From: Clostridium sp. BJN0001
GTDB taxonomy: Bacteria; Bacillota; Clostridia; Clostridiales; Clostridiaceae
DNA length: 64,000 nucleotides
Assembly (NCBI RefSeq): GCF_022869825.1
Contig: NZ_CP094971.1
Location: 1,365,501 to 1,429,500, forward strand
Reading direction: 5' to 3'
Part shown: one piece after another, positions 9,781 through 20,067 of the stretch
How the letters are laid out: every line of letters begins with the position of its first letter
Position numbering within the stretch: the stretch's first letter is position 1
Position numbers and translations under genes: made by a program
The notes under the pieces: generated by a model
What the model saw: the letters and a program-made list of their open reading frames with translations, nothing else
Databases searched by the model: none
Told to the model about the DNA's origin: nothing

Positions 9781-12700
9781 TTAATTAAATAAATTCATTA
9801 TTTCATCTGGTTTAAGTTTTAAAATATTAGCTCCATAGTTAGAATCACTTCCGATAATTTCAGATGCCATTTCTTTTTTCGTATCTTGAAGACTTACTAT
9901 CTTCTCTTCTATAGTACCTTTTGCTATTAATTTTATTACTTCAACAACATGTTTTTGGCCTATCCTATGTGCTCTATCAGAAGCTTGTTCTTCGATTGCA
10001 GGATTCCACCATGGATCAAAATGTATTACAATATCAGCGCTAGTTAAATTAAGTCCTGTTCCTCCTGCCTTTAGTGAAATTAAAAATACACTATATTCAT
10101 TACTATTATTAAATTTATTTACAATGTCAAAACGCTTTTCAGACTGTACTGTCCCATCTAAATAAAGATATTTATATTCTCTACTGTCTAATATTTTAGC
10201 GATATTTTTTAATATTGTTGTAAATTGAGAAAAAACCAATATCTTATGATTTTCTAATATTGAGCTGTCTAATATTTCGCATAATGCATCAATTTTAGCT
10301 GAAGTTCCTGTATAATCATTAATTACTACAGATGGATCTAAACATATCTCTCTAAGCTTTGTTATATATGCTAAAATCTCAATACTTCCTTTTACATTAT
10401 CCTCTTCTTTAAATTTTTTGCTTAATGCTTTTTTTACATAGTCTGTATATGCTTTATATACAGTTTTCTGTTTATTAGAAAGATCTACATAAACTCTCTT
10501 CTCTATTTTAGATGGAAGTTCTTTTATTACATCTTTTTTTAAACGTCTTAATATAAAAGGAGATACAAGCCTTTTTACTTCTGTAAGTATCTCTGGATCT
10601 TCGTTTAATCGTCTAAAGTACATAGTAGTAAACTTCTTTTTGCTATATAAATATCCTGGCATTATAAAATCAAATATTGACCACAGTTCCATTAAAGAAT
10701 TTTCAATAGGTGTTCCACTTAATGCATATTTTAAGTCTGCTTTTATTTTTTTTACAGCCTTAGTCTGTTTAGATGATGGATTTTTTATATTCTGAGCTTC
10801 ATCTAAAATGCAGTAATCAAAATTCATATCATACAAATCTATGTCTATTCTTAGAAGATTATACGATGTAATTAGTACATCAGATTCTTTATAGGATGTA
10901 ATGATATCTCTTCTCTCACCCTTACTTCCATTTACAATAGATACTTTTATTCCATCTGCAAATTTATAAAATTCATTTTTCCAGTTAAATAAAAGAGAAG
11001 TTGGAACAATAATAAGAGTTTTAGCATTTTCTTTAGAAAGAAGAAAAGATATAATTTGTACAGTCTTTCCAAGTCCCATCTCATCTGCAAGAATTCCTCC
11101 AAATCCAAGGAAATCTAATGTTTTAAGATAATTGTACCCTTCTTTTTGATAAAACCTTAAGTCAGCTTTTAAATTCTTAGGAAGAGGGAAAACAGCATTT
11201 TTAACTTTTTTAAACTTTTCCTTTAATTTTTTAAGTTCATCACCAGTTTTTATATACCTTAACCCTTTATCCTGAAGATAATCCTCTGCATATAAAGCCT
11301 TACTTTTATCTAAAAGTATCTTACTGTTTTCAAGATTATTCTCATCAATTACATTATATAAAAGCATAAGCGAATCTTTTAAATCATTACTTGTTAAATC
11401 AAGAAATTCACCATTTGGTAATTTAAAATATTTAATATTATTTTTAAATGAATTTACTAGCTTATTTATAATTTCATCGCTCATATCTAATAAATTAAAT
11501 TCAAATTCAAAATAATTAAATTTACCTTTTTTTATCTCACCTTTAAAATTGCTTTTATTAAATTGTTTTATTCCTTTAAAATTTTCTGAATAATATACCT
11601 CTCCCATTTTTTGAAACTTTTCAATATCTGTTTTAAAAAATTCAAATGCATCTGAATCGTCTTTCATATAATAAAAAGTTTTATTTACCTCACAAAATCC
11701 AAAAGATTTTATGAAATTTAACATATTATCTTCTTTTTTATTATCCCTAAGTATTATTTTTTCTTTATAATCATCAAAATAGTTAAATTCTACATCACTA
11801 TAACAGACCTTAAAAACAAGTTTTATTTTTTTACCTCTATCAAAATAAAATTTAAAATGTACAGGAGACTTAATGAGTCTCTTATTTAATTTTTCAGAAA
11901 GATCTACACTTGCCCTTGCTTCAGTTATTTTAGGAACGAGCTCTTTTAATATTCTGTTTTCATAAGATTTGTCAAAATACAGTTTCTTATTATGCTTAAA
12001 TACGTTAATATATAGCTTTAAAAATGCGCACTGCTTATATGATGGAATATATATATATTCTCTAAACAAAAATAAATCCATGCCCTCATTTAAAGGCTCT
12101 GGAAGATCATCAGCTAAATCCATAACAATATTATTTTTTTCTTCAAATATAGAAAATGATATATCCATATCACCTTCTATTACTTCCGTATCAACAATTC
12201 TTGTAAAAAATCCATCTCCTAGATAAACTCTGTTATATTTTATTAGCGAAAAAAACTCTTTTAAGAACATATCTGGTATCGTAAAATGTTTTCCATCAAC
12301 TAAACGATCTTGATATCTTCTAAATGAATGAGTAGTATTATCTAAAGATACTAAGTTTGTAATAAATTCTATTATTTTTTTATCTTTATATTCAAAATAA
12401 TATTTCTTTGAATCAAAAGTGAGATTTTTACCAAATCTTAAAATGTAATTATTATTTACAGATTCTAAAAATTCTCTAATATTTTTTACTACATACATTT
12501 TTTTATAAAGATCTACTAATCCAATCCTCAACTCTGCTTGAATACTAGATGACCAGTTATTTCTATCTATTATTATCTCTAATTTTAACTTTTCTCTTTT
12601 TTCCGTATCTAAAAGTATATCTAGATAATTAGTCTTTGAAATTTTAAAAAGCTTTTTATTATCATCATCTTTTTTAATATTCATAAAAAGGTTATTTCTA

Positions 12701-13038
12701 AGCACTTCATCTTTATCAATTTTTTCTGAAAAAGCATAGAAAGTAGCTGCTAGATGCTTACATAAGTAAATATCTTTTTTTGATATGTTTTTTTCAAATT
12801 CATCACATGTGCATTTAGTTTTAACAATGCTCATACTCTGAGTATCAACTACGAGTGTACAATTATATTCATTAAAAAGACTTTCTGAAACCACAATAGA
12901 TTTAATAAAAATATAATTATCTTTAAAATTAACATCAAGATTATAAATAAGATCATTTTTAAGTATCCTATCTGCCGTAAACCTTATATCATCATTTGTA
13001 AGATTTATAAAACTTTCATGAAGCAGCTGCTTAATCAT
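9781..13038 (-). CDS. SNF2-family DEAD/H helicase with SWIM zinc finger
   Basis: A 1085-residue bacterial SNF2 ATPase. The N-terminal SWIM finger is CTCDEFEK plus CKHLAATF near residues 75-105. A long helicase-associated region follows. The C-terminal third has the RecA-like lobes: Walker A ILADEMGLGKTVQII, the Walker B box DEAQ, and motif VI ending DRAHRIGQ. Such proteins are DNA-dependent ATPases thought to remodel nucleoprotein or RNA polymerase complexes; the precise client is unknown. The ATG overlaps the stop of the upstream ABC-F gene by 8 bp, implying translational coupling. Confidence 0.92.
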   Translation of the reverse strand: MIKQLLHESFINLTNDDIRFTADRILKNDLIYNLDVNFKDNYIFIKSIVVSESLFNEYNCTLVVDTQSMSIVKTKCTCDEFEKNISKKDIYLCKHLAATFYAFSEKIDKDEVLRNNLFMNIKKDDDNKKLFKISKTNYLDILLDTEKREKLKLEIIIDRNNWSSSIQAELRIGLVDLYKKMYVVKNIREFLESVNNNYILRFGKNLTFDSKKYYFEYKDKKIIEFITNLVSLDNTTHSFRRYQDRLVDGKHFTIPDMFLKEFFSLIKYNRVYLGDGFFTRIVDTEVIEGDMDISFSIFEEKNNIVMDLADDLPEPLNEGMDLFLFREYIYIPSYKQCAFLKLYINVFKHNKKLYFDKSYENRILKELVPKITEARASVDLSEKLNKRLIKSPVHFKFYFDRGKKIKLVFKVCYSDVEFNYFDDYKEKIILRDNKKEDNMLNFIKSFGFCEVNKTFYYMKDDSDAFEFFKTDIEKFQKMGEVYYSENFKGIKQFNKSNFKGEIKKGKFNYFEFEFNLLDMSDEIINKLVNSFKNNIKYFKLPNGEFLDLTSNDLKDSLMLLYNVIDENNLENSKILLDKSKALYAEDYLQDKGLRYIKTGDELKKLKEKFKKVKNAVFPLPKNLKADLRFYQKEGYNYLKTLDFLGFGGILADEMGLGKTVQIISFLLSKENAKTLIIVPTSLLFNWKNEFYKFADGIKVSIVNGSKGERRDIITSYKESDVLITSYNLLRIDIDLYDMNFDYCILDEAQNIKNPSSKQTKAVKKIKADLKYALSGTPIENSLMELWSIFDFIMPGYLYSKKKFTTMYFRRLNEDPEILTEVKRLVSPFILRRLKKDVIKELPSKIEKRVYVDLSNKQKTVYKAYTDYVKKALSKKFKEEDNVKGSIEILAYITKLREICLDPSVVINDYTGTSAKIDALCEILDSSILENHKILVFSQFTTILKNIAKILDSREYKYLYLDGTVQSEKRFDIVNKFNNSNEYSVFLISLKAGGTGLNLTSADIVIHFDPWWNPAIEEQASDRAHRIGQKHVVEVIKLIAKGTIEEKIVSLQDTKKEMASEIIGSDSNYGANILKLKPDEIMNLFN

Positions 13039-14962
13039 CAGAATTCCTCCAAGTTTTTATCTCTTCTGCTTTTTCATTTAAGTATTCCCATCTCTGCATT
13101 TTTAAATCAAGTTCTTCATTTAACTTATTTTTTTCTTCTACACATTTATTTAATTTTTCATAATCTGTTGGATTATTTTCTATTTCTTTATCAAGCTCTT
13201 CAATTTTACTTTCTATAGATGATATTATGCCATCTATCTCTTCAAACTCTTTTTGTTCTTTAAATGTAAATTTAGGTTTATTATCTTTAATCTTAACTTT
13301 CCCACATTTAGCATCTTTTTTCACTTCTGTTTCCTGTTTTTCAACTTTTTCAGGTTTTTCAATCTCTTTTTGAATTAAATAATCACTATAATTTCCATGA
13401 TATATCTGTATCTTTCCATTTCCTTCATATGAGAAAATTTTATTTGTAACTCTATCTAAGAAATATCTATCATGTGATACTGTAAGAATTACCCCATTAA
13501 ATTTATCAAGAAAATCTTCTAATATTCTTAATGTTTCAATATCTAAATCATTAGTAGGCTCATCTAAAATTAAAAAATTTGGTGATTCCATAAGCACTCT
13601 TAAAAGATAAAGCCTTCTTCTCTCTCCACCTGATAACTTTCCTATGAATGTATACTGCATATCACTTGTAAATAAAAATCTCTCACACATTGTAGAGGCA
13701 GATATTTTACTTCCATCTGAAACTTCTATAAATTCTCCACCATCTTTTACATAATCAATTACTCTTTCATTTTCATCCATATTTGTGCTGTCTTGAGAAA
13801 AACATCCTATCTTTACAGTATCTCCAATATCAATGTCTCCTGAATCTGAATTTATTTTTCCACATAAAATATTAACAAGAGTTGTTTTTCCTGCTCCATT
13901 AGGCCCTATAATTCCTATTCTATCTCCTTTTAAGAAAGTATAAGTAAAATCATTTATAATATTTTGTTTTTCATAAGTTTTACATATATTATGTATTTCA
14001 ACTATCTTTTTACCAAGTCTTTTACCAACAAACTCCATGGTCACATTTTCTGGATTTCTTAAAGATTCCGTATTAACTAATTTTTCAAATCTTTGAAGTC
14101 TTGCTTTTTGCTTTGTACTTCTTGCCTTAGCCCCTCTTTTTACCCATTTAAGTTCATTTCTTATAAGAGATTTTCTCTTTTGATCTTGTGATTTTAAAGT
14201 TTCAAACCTTTCAATCTTTTTATTTAGAAAATCTGTATAATTTCCAGGATATGAGTAAAGTTTTCCATTATCTAGTTCTAATATCCTATTTGTAACTCTA
14301 TCTAAGAAGTATCTATCATGAGTTATCATTAAAAGAGCACCTTTTCTTGAGTTTAAATAATCTTCAAGCCATTCAATTGATTCTGAATCAAGGTGGTTTG
14401 TAGGTTCATCAAGTACTAAAACATCGCATTTAGTTATAAGTGCAGCTGCAAGTGCAACTCTTTTTTTCTGGCCTCCAGATAAATTCTTCATCTTTTCAGA
14501 ATAATTATTAATTCCAAGCTTAGTTAATACTGTTTTAGCCTGGCTTTCAAGTGTCCATAAATTTAAAGAATCTATTTTAGACTGAAGCTCTATTAATTCT
14601 TTATTAAGCTTTTCAAGATCCTCATTTTTATTATTATTTATCTTATAAACAATATTTTCATATCTTAAAAGTATTTTATTTTCCATAGTATCTGCTCTAA
14701 AAATCTGCTGTAAAACAGTAAGGTCTGGATCAAAATCTGGTGTTTGTTTTAAATATTCTATTCGTGCATTTTTTTTCTTTGTAATATCTCCATTAAAAAA
14801 TTCATCTTTTCCACAGATTATTTTAAGAAATGTTGACTTTCCTGCACCATTTATTCCAATAAGTCCTATCTTATCTCCATCATTAATTCCTAGTGATACA
14901 TTATCTAGAAGAGTTTTTTCGCTATAAGATTTTGATATGTCTGTCAATGTTATTATGTTCAT
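13031..14962 (-). CDS. ABC-F family ATPase (Uup-like)
   Basis: A soluble ABC-F protein with two nucleotide-binding domains and no membrane segments. Walker A motifs are GINGAGKST and GPNGAGKTT, signatures are LSGGQKKR and LSGGERRR, and Walker B motifs are LVLDEPTNHLD and LILDEPTNDLD. The C-terminal coiled-coil extension (about residues 570-640) is typical of the Uup branch. ABC-F proteins act on the ribosome; whether this one gives antibiotic protection or housekeeping rescue cannot be seen. The ATG at 14962 follows GGGAG by about 7 nt; an in-frame TTG lies directly upstream. Confidence 0.92.
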   Translation of the reverse strand: MNIITLTDISKSYSEKTLLDNVSLGINDGDKIGLIGINGAGKSTFLKIICGKDEFFNGDITKKKNARIEYLKQTPDFDPDLTVLQQIFRADTMENKILLRYENIVYKINNNKNEDLEKLNKELIELQSKIDSLNLWTLESQAKTVLTKLGINNYSEKMKNLSGGQKKRVALAAALITKCDVLVLDEPTNHLDSESIEWLEDYLNSRKGALLMITHDRYFLDRVTNRILELDNGKLYSYPGNYTDFLNKKIERFETLKSQDQKRKSLIRNELKWVKRGAKARSTKQKARLQRFEKLVNTESLRNPENVTMEFVGKRLGKKIVEIHNICKTYEKQNIINDFTYTFLKGDRIGIIGPNGAGKTTLVNILCGKINSDSGDIDIGDTVKIGCFSQDSTNMDENERVIDYVKDGGEFIEVSDGSKISASTMCERFLFTSDMQYTFIGKLSGGERRRLYLLRVLMESPNFLILDEPTNDLDIETLRILEDFLDKFNGVILTVSHDRYFLDRVTNKIFSYEGNGKIQIYHGNYSDYLIQKEIEKPEKVEKQETEVKKDAKCGKVKIKDNKPKFTFKEQKEFEEIDGIISSIESKIEELDKEIENNPTDYEKLNKCVEEKNKLNEELDLKMQRWEYLNEKAEEIKTWRNSDD

Positions 14963-15088
14963 CAATATGCTCCCTTTATAATATTCTTACCTTTTATTTT
15001 AACATACATTAACTTTATTTGCTAAGCGATTGATTAACATATATGTAAATGATATAATAATGTAAAATAATAATAAGGGTGGTATGAT

Positions 15089-15685
15089 ATGAACATTGAA
15101 GAGGTTATAGAATTTGTCCGTAAAAAAACGGAAGAAAATAAGAGACCTTCAAACTACAAGTTTAGAGATAGATTCAGTCATATTATGAGAGTATATAATT
15201 GGGCTCTTAAAATTAACGAGATAGAATGTGGAAATAAAGAAATTATATCTTTAGCTGCTCTTTTTCATGATTCAGGATGGGATGATAATATTCCACATGG
15301 AGATGTAAGCGCAAAAATAGCATATGATTTTCTAAAAGAACATAATTTTAATGAATCAGTAATAGATGAAGTTGTCTTTATCGTAAAAAACCACTCTTTA
15401 AAAAATAAGGAAATGTCTTTTCCTAAAAATTGCTCTATAGTTATGGATGCTGATTTATTAGATGAAGTAGGAGCACTCAGTATAATATGGGATTCAATGG
15501 CTACCGTTGTAAATGAAAAGGACTCTGCTACATATTACAAAGCATATAGGCGAATTACAGATTATTTTGAATCAAACAGTAAAAAAATTTACAGAGCCAA
15601 AACTAAATTTGGCAGAAATGAATTTAAAAGAAGAATTGAGTTTATACAAAATTTTATAAAAGAAATGGAAATGGAAATCAACTGA
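15089..15685 (+). CDS. HD-domain phosphohydrolase
   Basis: A 198-residue HD-superfamily metal-dependent phosphohydrolase. The metal ligands are visible as SHIMRV (first His), AALFHDSGW (HD pair) and MDADLLDEVGA (late Asp). It resembles the YpgQ/YedJ group; the substrate is probably a nucleotide but is not determined. GGGTGG lies before the ATG. The 3' end overlaps the convergent acetyltransferase gene by 8 bp. Confidence 0.85.
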   Translation: MNIEEVIEFVRKKTEENKRPSNYKFRDRFSHIMRVYNWALKINEIECGNKEIISLAALFHDSGWDDNIPHGDVSAKIAYDFLKEHNFNESVIDEVVFIVKNHSLKNKEMSFPKNCSIVMDADLLDEVGALSIIWDSMATVVNEKDSATYYKAYRRITDYFESNSKKIYRAKTKFGRNEFKRRIEFIQNFIKEMEMEIN

Positions 15686-16241
15686 TTTCCATTTCTGTCT
15701 TTAAAATCGAATAATATTTACAATCTGTATATTTCCCATCTGATAGTTTTATTATTTTTCTTAATGTTCCTTCATATTTAAAGCCAACATTTTCAAGAAG
15801 TTTTTCGCATCCTATATTTTTAGCAGCATGTCTTGCTGAAATTCTTACAAAACCAACCTCTGAAAATGCAAATCTTATTACTTCATTTAAAACCTCTGTC
15901 ATAATTTTATGATTCCAATATTCTTTAGATAAACAAAACCCGACCTCACAATTTTCATTATAATTATCTATTGATGTAATATTAATACTTCCTATCGGTT
16001 CATCTGTATCATTTAAACAGATTGCCCAATTATAATATTCTATATTACTATATTCTTTAATCCATGAATGCAAAACTAAATCAGTAATTTTTAAATTTTT
16101 ATGTGGTTTCCACGGTAAAAACTTAGTAACTTCATAAGAAGATGTAAAATTATTAAATAGTTTTATGTCATCATCATCTCTAAATCGCCTCAAAATAAAT
16201 CGTTTTGTACGTAGAATTACAGTTCCAACATGATTTAACAA
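15678..16241 (-). CDS. GNAT acetyltransferase (RimJ/RimL-like)
   Basis: A GNAT-fold N-acetyltransferase of about 187 residues. The N-terminal LRTKRFILRRFRDDD and the central acetyl-CoA region (EVGFCLSKEYWNHKIMTEVL, then AARHAAKNIGC) match the RimJ/RimL-type family; the substrate is unknown. The TTG at 16241 is preferred because GGGAGG lies 7 nt upstream. The longer frame from an ATG at 16280 has no ribosome-binding site. It converges on the HD gene. Confidence 0.85.
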   Translation of the reverse strand: MLNHVGTVILRTKRFILRRFRDDDDIKLFNNFTSSYEVTKFLPWKPHKNLKITDLVLHSWIKEYSNIEYYNWAICLNDTDEPIGSINITSIDNYNENCEVGFCLSKEYWNHKIMTEVLNEVIRFAFSEVGFVRISARHAAKNIGCEKLLENVGFKYEGTLRKIIKLSDGKYTDCKYYSILKTEMEIS

Positions 16242-16433
16242 TATAAATCCCTCCCATAAAGTTTTTCTATATATTACCATTATAACATATGTTTTGTTCT
16301 GATAAGTGATATATTTGCTATATTTTATCTGTTTTAGTATTTTAATATTTTTGTTTTTAGAGTATAATAAAGACTGATGAAAATAATTTTATTATTTTTC
16401 AAGTAGAATACAAAAGTATACGGAGGTTTTAGA

Positions 16434-17300
16434 ATGTTAACATCATCTAAAGAAATGTTAAACAAAGCAAAACAAAACAAATACGCAGTAGGTCAGTTCA
16501 ATATCAACAACCTAGAATGGACTAAGGCCATTTTATTAACTGCACAAGAAAATAATTCACCAGTTATTTTAGGAGTATCTGAAGGTGCTGGTAAATACAT
16601 GACTGGATTTAAGACAGTTTCAGCTATGGTTAATGCTATGATGAAAGAATTAAAGATTACAGTTCCAGTATCTCTTCATTTAGACCACGGTTCTTATGAA
16701 GGTGCTAAAGAATGTATCGAATCTGGATTCTCATCAATCATGTTCGATGGTTCTCACTATCCAATAGCTGAAAACATTGAAAAGACAACAGAATTAGTTA
16801 AGATATGTAATGCAAAGGGAATTTCTCTTGAAGCAGAAGTTGGAGCTATCGGAGGAGAAGAAGACGGAGTTATAGGTTCTGGTGAAATAGCAGATCCTAA
16901 AGAATGCAAACAGATAGCTGATCTTGGAGTAACTATGCTTGCTGCAGGAATTGGTAACATCCACGGAAAATATCCAGCAAACTGGAAGGGCTTAGACTTT
17001 GATGCATTAGCTGAAATCGAAAAGACAGTTGGACAGGATATGCCTTTAGTTCTTCACGGTGGTACAGGAATTCCTGATGATATGATAAAGAAAGCAATCT
17101 CACTTGGAGTTGCTAAAATCAACGTTAACACTGAATGCCAATTAGTATTCCAGGAAGCTACAAGAGCTTATATAGAAGCTGGAAAAGACCTTCAGGGAAA
17201 AGGATTTGACCCAAGAAAGTTATTAGCTCCAGGAACTGAAGCAATCAAAGCTAAAGTTAAAGAAAAGATGATCTTATTCGGATCTGTAAACAGAGCTTAA
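16434..17300 (+). CDS. fba: Class II fructose-1,6-bisphosphate aldolase
   Basis: A zinc-dependent aldolase that cleaves fructose-1,6-bisphosphate in glycolysis. At 288 residues it is the short class IIA/B type. The metal and substrate sites are visible: SLHLDHG (catalytic Asp and zinc His), GNIHGKYP and VLHGGTGI. The TAI/tagatose type is possible but the context favours the glycolytic enzyme. GC-richer, strongly biased codon use and a near-ideal CGGAGG site indicate high expression. A TATAAT at 16363-16368 is a likely -10. Confidence 0.93.
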   Translation: MLTSSKEMLNKAKQNKYAVGQFNINNLEWTKAILLTAQENNSPVILGVSEGAGKYMTGFKTVSAMVNAMMKELKITVPVSLHLDHGSYEGAKECIESGFSSIMFDGSHYPIAENIEKTTELVKICNAKGISLEAEVGAIGGEEDGVIGSGEIADPKECKQIADLGVTMLAAGIGNIHGKYPANWKGLDFDALAEIEKTVGQDMPLVLHGGTGIPDDMIKKAISLGVAKINVNTECQLVFQEATRAYIEAGKDLQGKGFDPRKLLAPGTEAIKAKVKEKMILFGSVNRA

Positions 17301-17311
17301 TTTTTAAACAT

Positions 17312-17349
17312 AAAAAAGTGTCATGAAATTTTTCATGACGCTTTTTTTT
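17312..17349. terminator. Terminator after fba
   Basis: A strong hairpin (aaaaaagtgtcatgaaa with ttcatgacgctttttt) has A-runs on one side and T-runs on the other, so it serves both fba and the convergent methyltransferase gene. Confidence 0.9.
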
Positions 17350-17353
17350 ATCT

Positions 17354-18541
17354 CTATATCAATTTTATAAAAACAACTTTTAAATAATTGCTTTCAGAAT
17401 AATTAGTATTAATGCTAAAATCTTTAGGAAGCTGATGCTCTTCTAATATTTCATACTGCACATCTTTTTCTTTCATTGCATCATCAATAAATACTTTAAA
17501 TTTGTTCATATTAAATGTAGAACAGTTAGTTGATGCTACTATAATTCCATCATTTTCTGTTATAGAAACAGCAAGTTTTAAAAGATCTTTATAATCTCTA
17601 GATGCACTAAATGTATTTTCTTTAGAATTTGAAAAGCTTGGAGGATCAAGTATTACCATATCATATTTAATGTTATTATTTTTAGCTTCTTTAAAGAAAT
17701 TAAAAATATCTTCAACTACTATTTTTTGATTCTTTAAATCTATTTTGTTTAAATTGAAATTTTCAGTAGTTTTAGGAAGACTTCTTTTTGCCAAATCTAC
17801 ACTTGTTGTGTATGCTTCAGAAGTTGCTGCTGCAACAGAAAATGCTCCTGTATATGAGAATGTGTTGAGAATTTTTTTCCCTTTTGAATACTTTTCTTTT
17901 ATAGATTTTCTTACATCTTTTTGGTCAAGAAAAATACCAGTCATAGCTCCATCATTTAAATAGATAGCAAATTTAACATCATTTTCTTTAATTACAATTA
18001 ATTTATCATTTCTTTTTCCACATACAAAGCTATCTTCATCTACTACCATTCCATTATGTTCAAACCTCTTCTTCTGATAAATTCCATCAAATGGGACAAG
18101 AGATTTAATGCATTTAAGAACTATATCTCTATATTCATATATTCCCTCAGAATACCATGTTATAAGATAATACCCATTATAATAGTCAATTGTAAGACCG
18201 CCTATGCCATCTCCTTCTCCATTAAAGACACGAAATGCATTAGTATGTTTTGAATAATAGAATTTTTCTCTTTTTAATATCGAATTTCTTATCTTATCAT
18301 AAAATAATTTATAATTGACAGATGCCTTTTTACTAGTTGTAAGCACCCAGCCTATGCATTTATTCTGAAGTCCATAATAGCCTTTAGCTATAAATCCACC
18401 TTTTTCATCTGTTAATCTTATTATCTGGCCTTCCTTGTCTAAAGTCCCCATAGATAATACTGAATCCTTTGTAATAATAGGATACCCATTTTTATATTTT
18501 GATACATATTGTTTCTTAATTTTTACGTTTATTTCATCCAT
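17354..18541 (-). CDS. Class I SAM-dependent rRNA methyltransferase (RlmI-like)
   Basis: A 395-residue enzyme with an N-terminal PUA RNA-binding domain, a small central domain and a C-terminal Rossmann methyltransferase domain. The SAM region is ILNTFSYTGAFSVAAA and the catalytic loop is ILDPPSFSNS. RlmI of this family makes m5C1962 in 23S rRNA; that target is inferred. It lies downstream of trpF, 68 bp away and on the same strand, with its own AT-rich promoter-like region. Confidence 0.88.
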   Translation of the reverse strand: MDEINVKIKKQYVSKYKNGYPIITKDSVLSMGTLDKEGQIIRLTDEKGGFIAKGYYGLQNKCIGWVLTTSKKASVNYKLFYDKIRNSILKREKFYYSKHTNAFRVFNGEGDGIGGLTIDYYNGYYLITWYSEGIYEYRDIVLKCIKSLVPFDGIYQKKRFEHNGMVVDEDSFVCGKRNDKLIVIKENDVKFAIYLNDGAMTGIFLDQKDVRKSIKEKYSKGKKILNTFSYTGAFSVAAATSEAYTTSVDLAKRSLPKTTENFNLNKIDLKNQKIVVEDIFNFFKEAKNNNIKYDMVILDPPSFSNSKENTFSASRDYKDLLKLAVSITENDGIIVASTNCSTFNMNKFKVFIDDAMKEKDVQYEILEEHQLPKDFSINTNYSESNYLKVVFIKLI

Positions 18542-18609
18542 GTAAAAGCAGCTCTCCTTTTATATTTATACAATATATTATATCTCAATATAATATAATT
18601 ACAATTTTT

Positions 18610-19251
18610 TTAATTAAGTGCCCTTACATTATCAATTAATTTTTTCATTTTTTCATACGATTTAATATAATTTTCACCTTCAACGCCTGATGATATATCC
18701 ACTCCGGATGGATACACTTTTTTAATTCTTGAAACTACATTTTCTGGATTAAGTCCTCCTGATAAAAAAAAGCTCGTTTTTTCCCTTATATCATTTACTA
18801 AATTTGAAAGTTTATTTATATTATAAGCTTTACCGCTGCCAGGTACTTGCCCATCTATTATAATTTTATCAATATTTATGAATAGACTATCATTTATAAA
18901 TGTTTTTATATTATAAGATTCCTCTACAGAAAATGCTTTAAAGATTAATATATTCTTATCTATTTTTCTTTTAAGTGTATCTATAAAATTAAGATCTTCA
19001 TCTCCATGAAGCTGCACCACATCAAGATCTACTTTATTTAAAACAGAAATTATATCTTCTAATGAGTTATTTCTAAAAACGCCTACTCTTTTTATTTTTT
19101 TATCTAATTTTAAAATAAGTTTTTCTGCATCATTTAAATCTATTTTTCTTTTACTTTCCGTAAATATAAAACCTGCATAATCTGGCTTTAAAATATTAAG
19201 ACTTTCAATTTCTTCTAAGGCCTTTATTCCACATATTTTTATTTCAATCAT
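18610..19251 (-). CDS. trpF: Phosphoribosylanthranilate isomerase TrpF
   Basis: Isomerises N-(5-phosphoribosyl)anthranilate to CdRP in tryptophan synthesis. A 213-residue TIM barrel with the catalytic Cys in IKICGIK, the DVVQLHGDE strand, the general-acid Asp region in IIIDGQVPGSGKA, and the phosphate-binding FLSGGLNPENV. It overlaps trpC by 4 bp (coupled). It is the last trp gene here: trpB and trpA do not follow. Confidence 0.95.
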   Translation of the reverse strand: MIEIKICGIKALEEIESLNILKPDYAGFIFTESKRKIDLNDAEKLILKLDKKIKRVGVFRNNSLEDIISVLNKVDLDVVQLHGDEDLNFIDTLKRKIDKNILIFKAFSVEESYNIKTFINDSLFINIDKIIIDGQVPGSGKAYNINKLSNLVNDIREKTSFFLSGGLNPENVVSRIKKVYPSGVDISSGVEGENYIKSYEKMKKLIDNVRALN

Positions 19252-20045
19252 AAGTTTTCATCTCTAAATGCATTAAAAGTTTTAGAAAAATCATCATTTT
19301 CTATATTTCTCATAAAGTATTCACCTACAAGACAGCCATCAGCACCTAACTTTTTCATGCTTAACATATCAGAATTGCTCATAATTCCACTTTCTGCAAT
19401 TTTTATTCTATCTTTTGGAATAATATCTATAAGATCTTTTGTTATATCAAGTGATGTTTTAAAAGTCTTTAAATTTCTATTATTTATCCCTATTATATTT
19501 GCTCCTATATTTATAGCCATATCAAGTTCTTCTTTATTATGAACTTCAACTAAAGCTTCAAGATTAAATTTTTTAGCTTCTTCATAATATTTTGAAAGAT
19601 TATCCTTTAATAATGATGCAATTAAAAGAACAGCGTCTGCGTTAAGAACTTTAGCTTCATATATCTGATACATATCTATTATAAAATCCTTTCGCAAAAC
19701 TGCACAATCAGAATATTCCTTAACCTTTTTTAAATATTCATCGCTTCCTAAGAAGAAATCTTCTTCTGTTAAAACAGAGAAAGTATTTATATTAAGTTTT
19801 TTATAGAAAGAATGAATTTTCTCTATATCAAAAACTTCTGTAATAATGCCCTTAGATGGAGATGCTTTTTTAAATTCACCTATAATTGAAAATCCTTCAC
19901 TTTTAAGATTTTTCATAAACGCATTTTCTCTATTTTTAGTTTCACATTTCTGATAAGCCCTATTTCTAATTTCCTCTATGGATATTTTTTCTTTTCTTTT
20001 ATTAACTCTTATTATTTTTTTTGCTGCTATATCATCAAGTATCAT
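19248..20045 (-). CDS. trpC: Indole-3-glycerol phosphate synthase TrpC
   Basis: Converts CdRP to indole-3-glycerol phosphate. A 265-residue TIM barrel with the signature IGEFKKASPSKG, the catalytic-region strands VLRKDFIID and LVEVHN, and IGINNRNL plus AESGI. It starts 22 bp after trpG. In the usual clostridial order trpD lies between these two genes; it is missing here. Confidence 0.96.
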   Translation of the reverse strand: MILDDIAAKKIIRVNKRKEKISIEEIRNRAYQKCETKNRENAFMKNLKSEGFSIIGEFKKASPSKGIITEVFDIEKIHSFYKKLNINTFSVLTEEDFFLGSDEYLKKVKEYSDCAVLRKDFIIDMYQIYEAKVLNADAVLLIASLLKDNLSKYYEEAKKFNLEALVEVHNKEELDMAINIGANIIGINNRNLKTFKTSLDITKDLIDIIPKDRIKIAESGIMSNSDMLSMKKLGADGCLVGEYFMRNIENDDFSKTFNAFRDENL

Positions 20046-20067
20046 AAAATTTAGCCCCCTTTTTTAT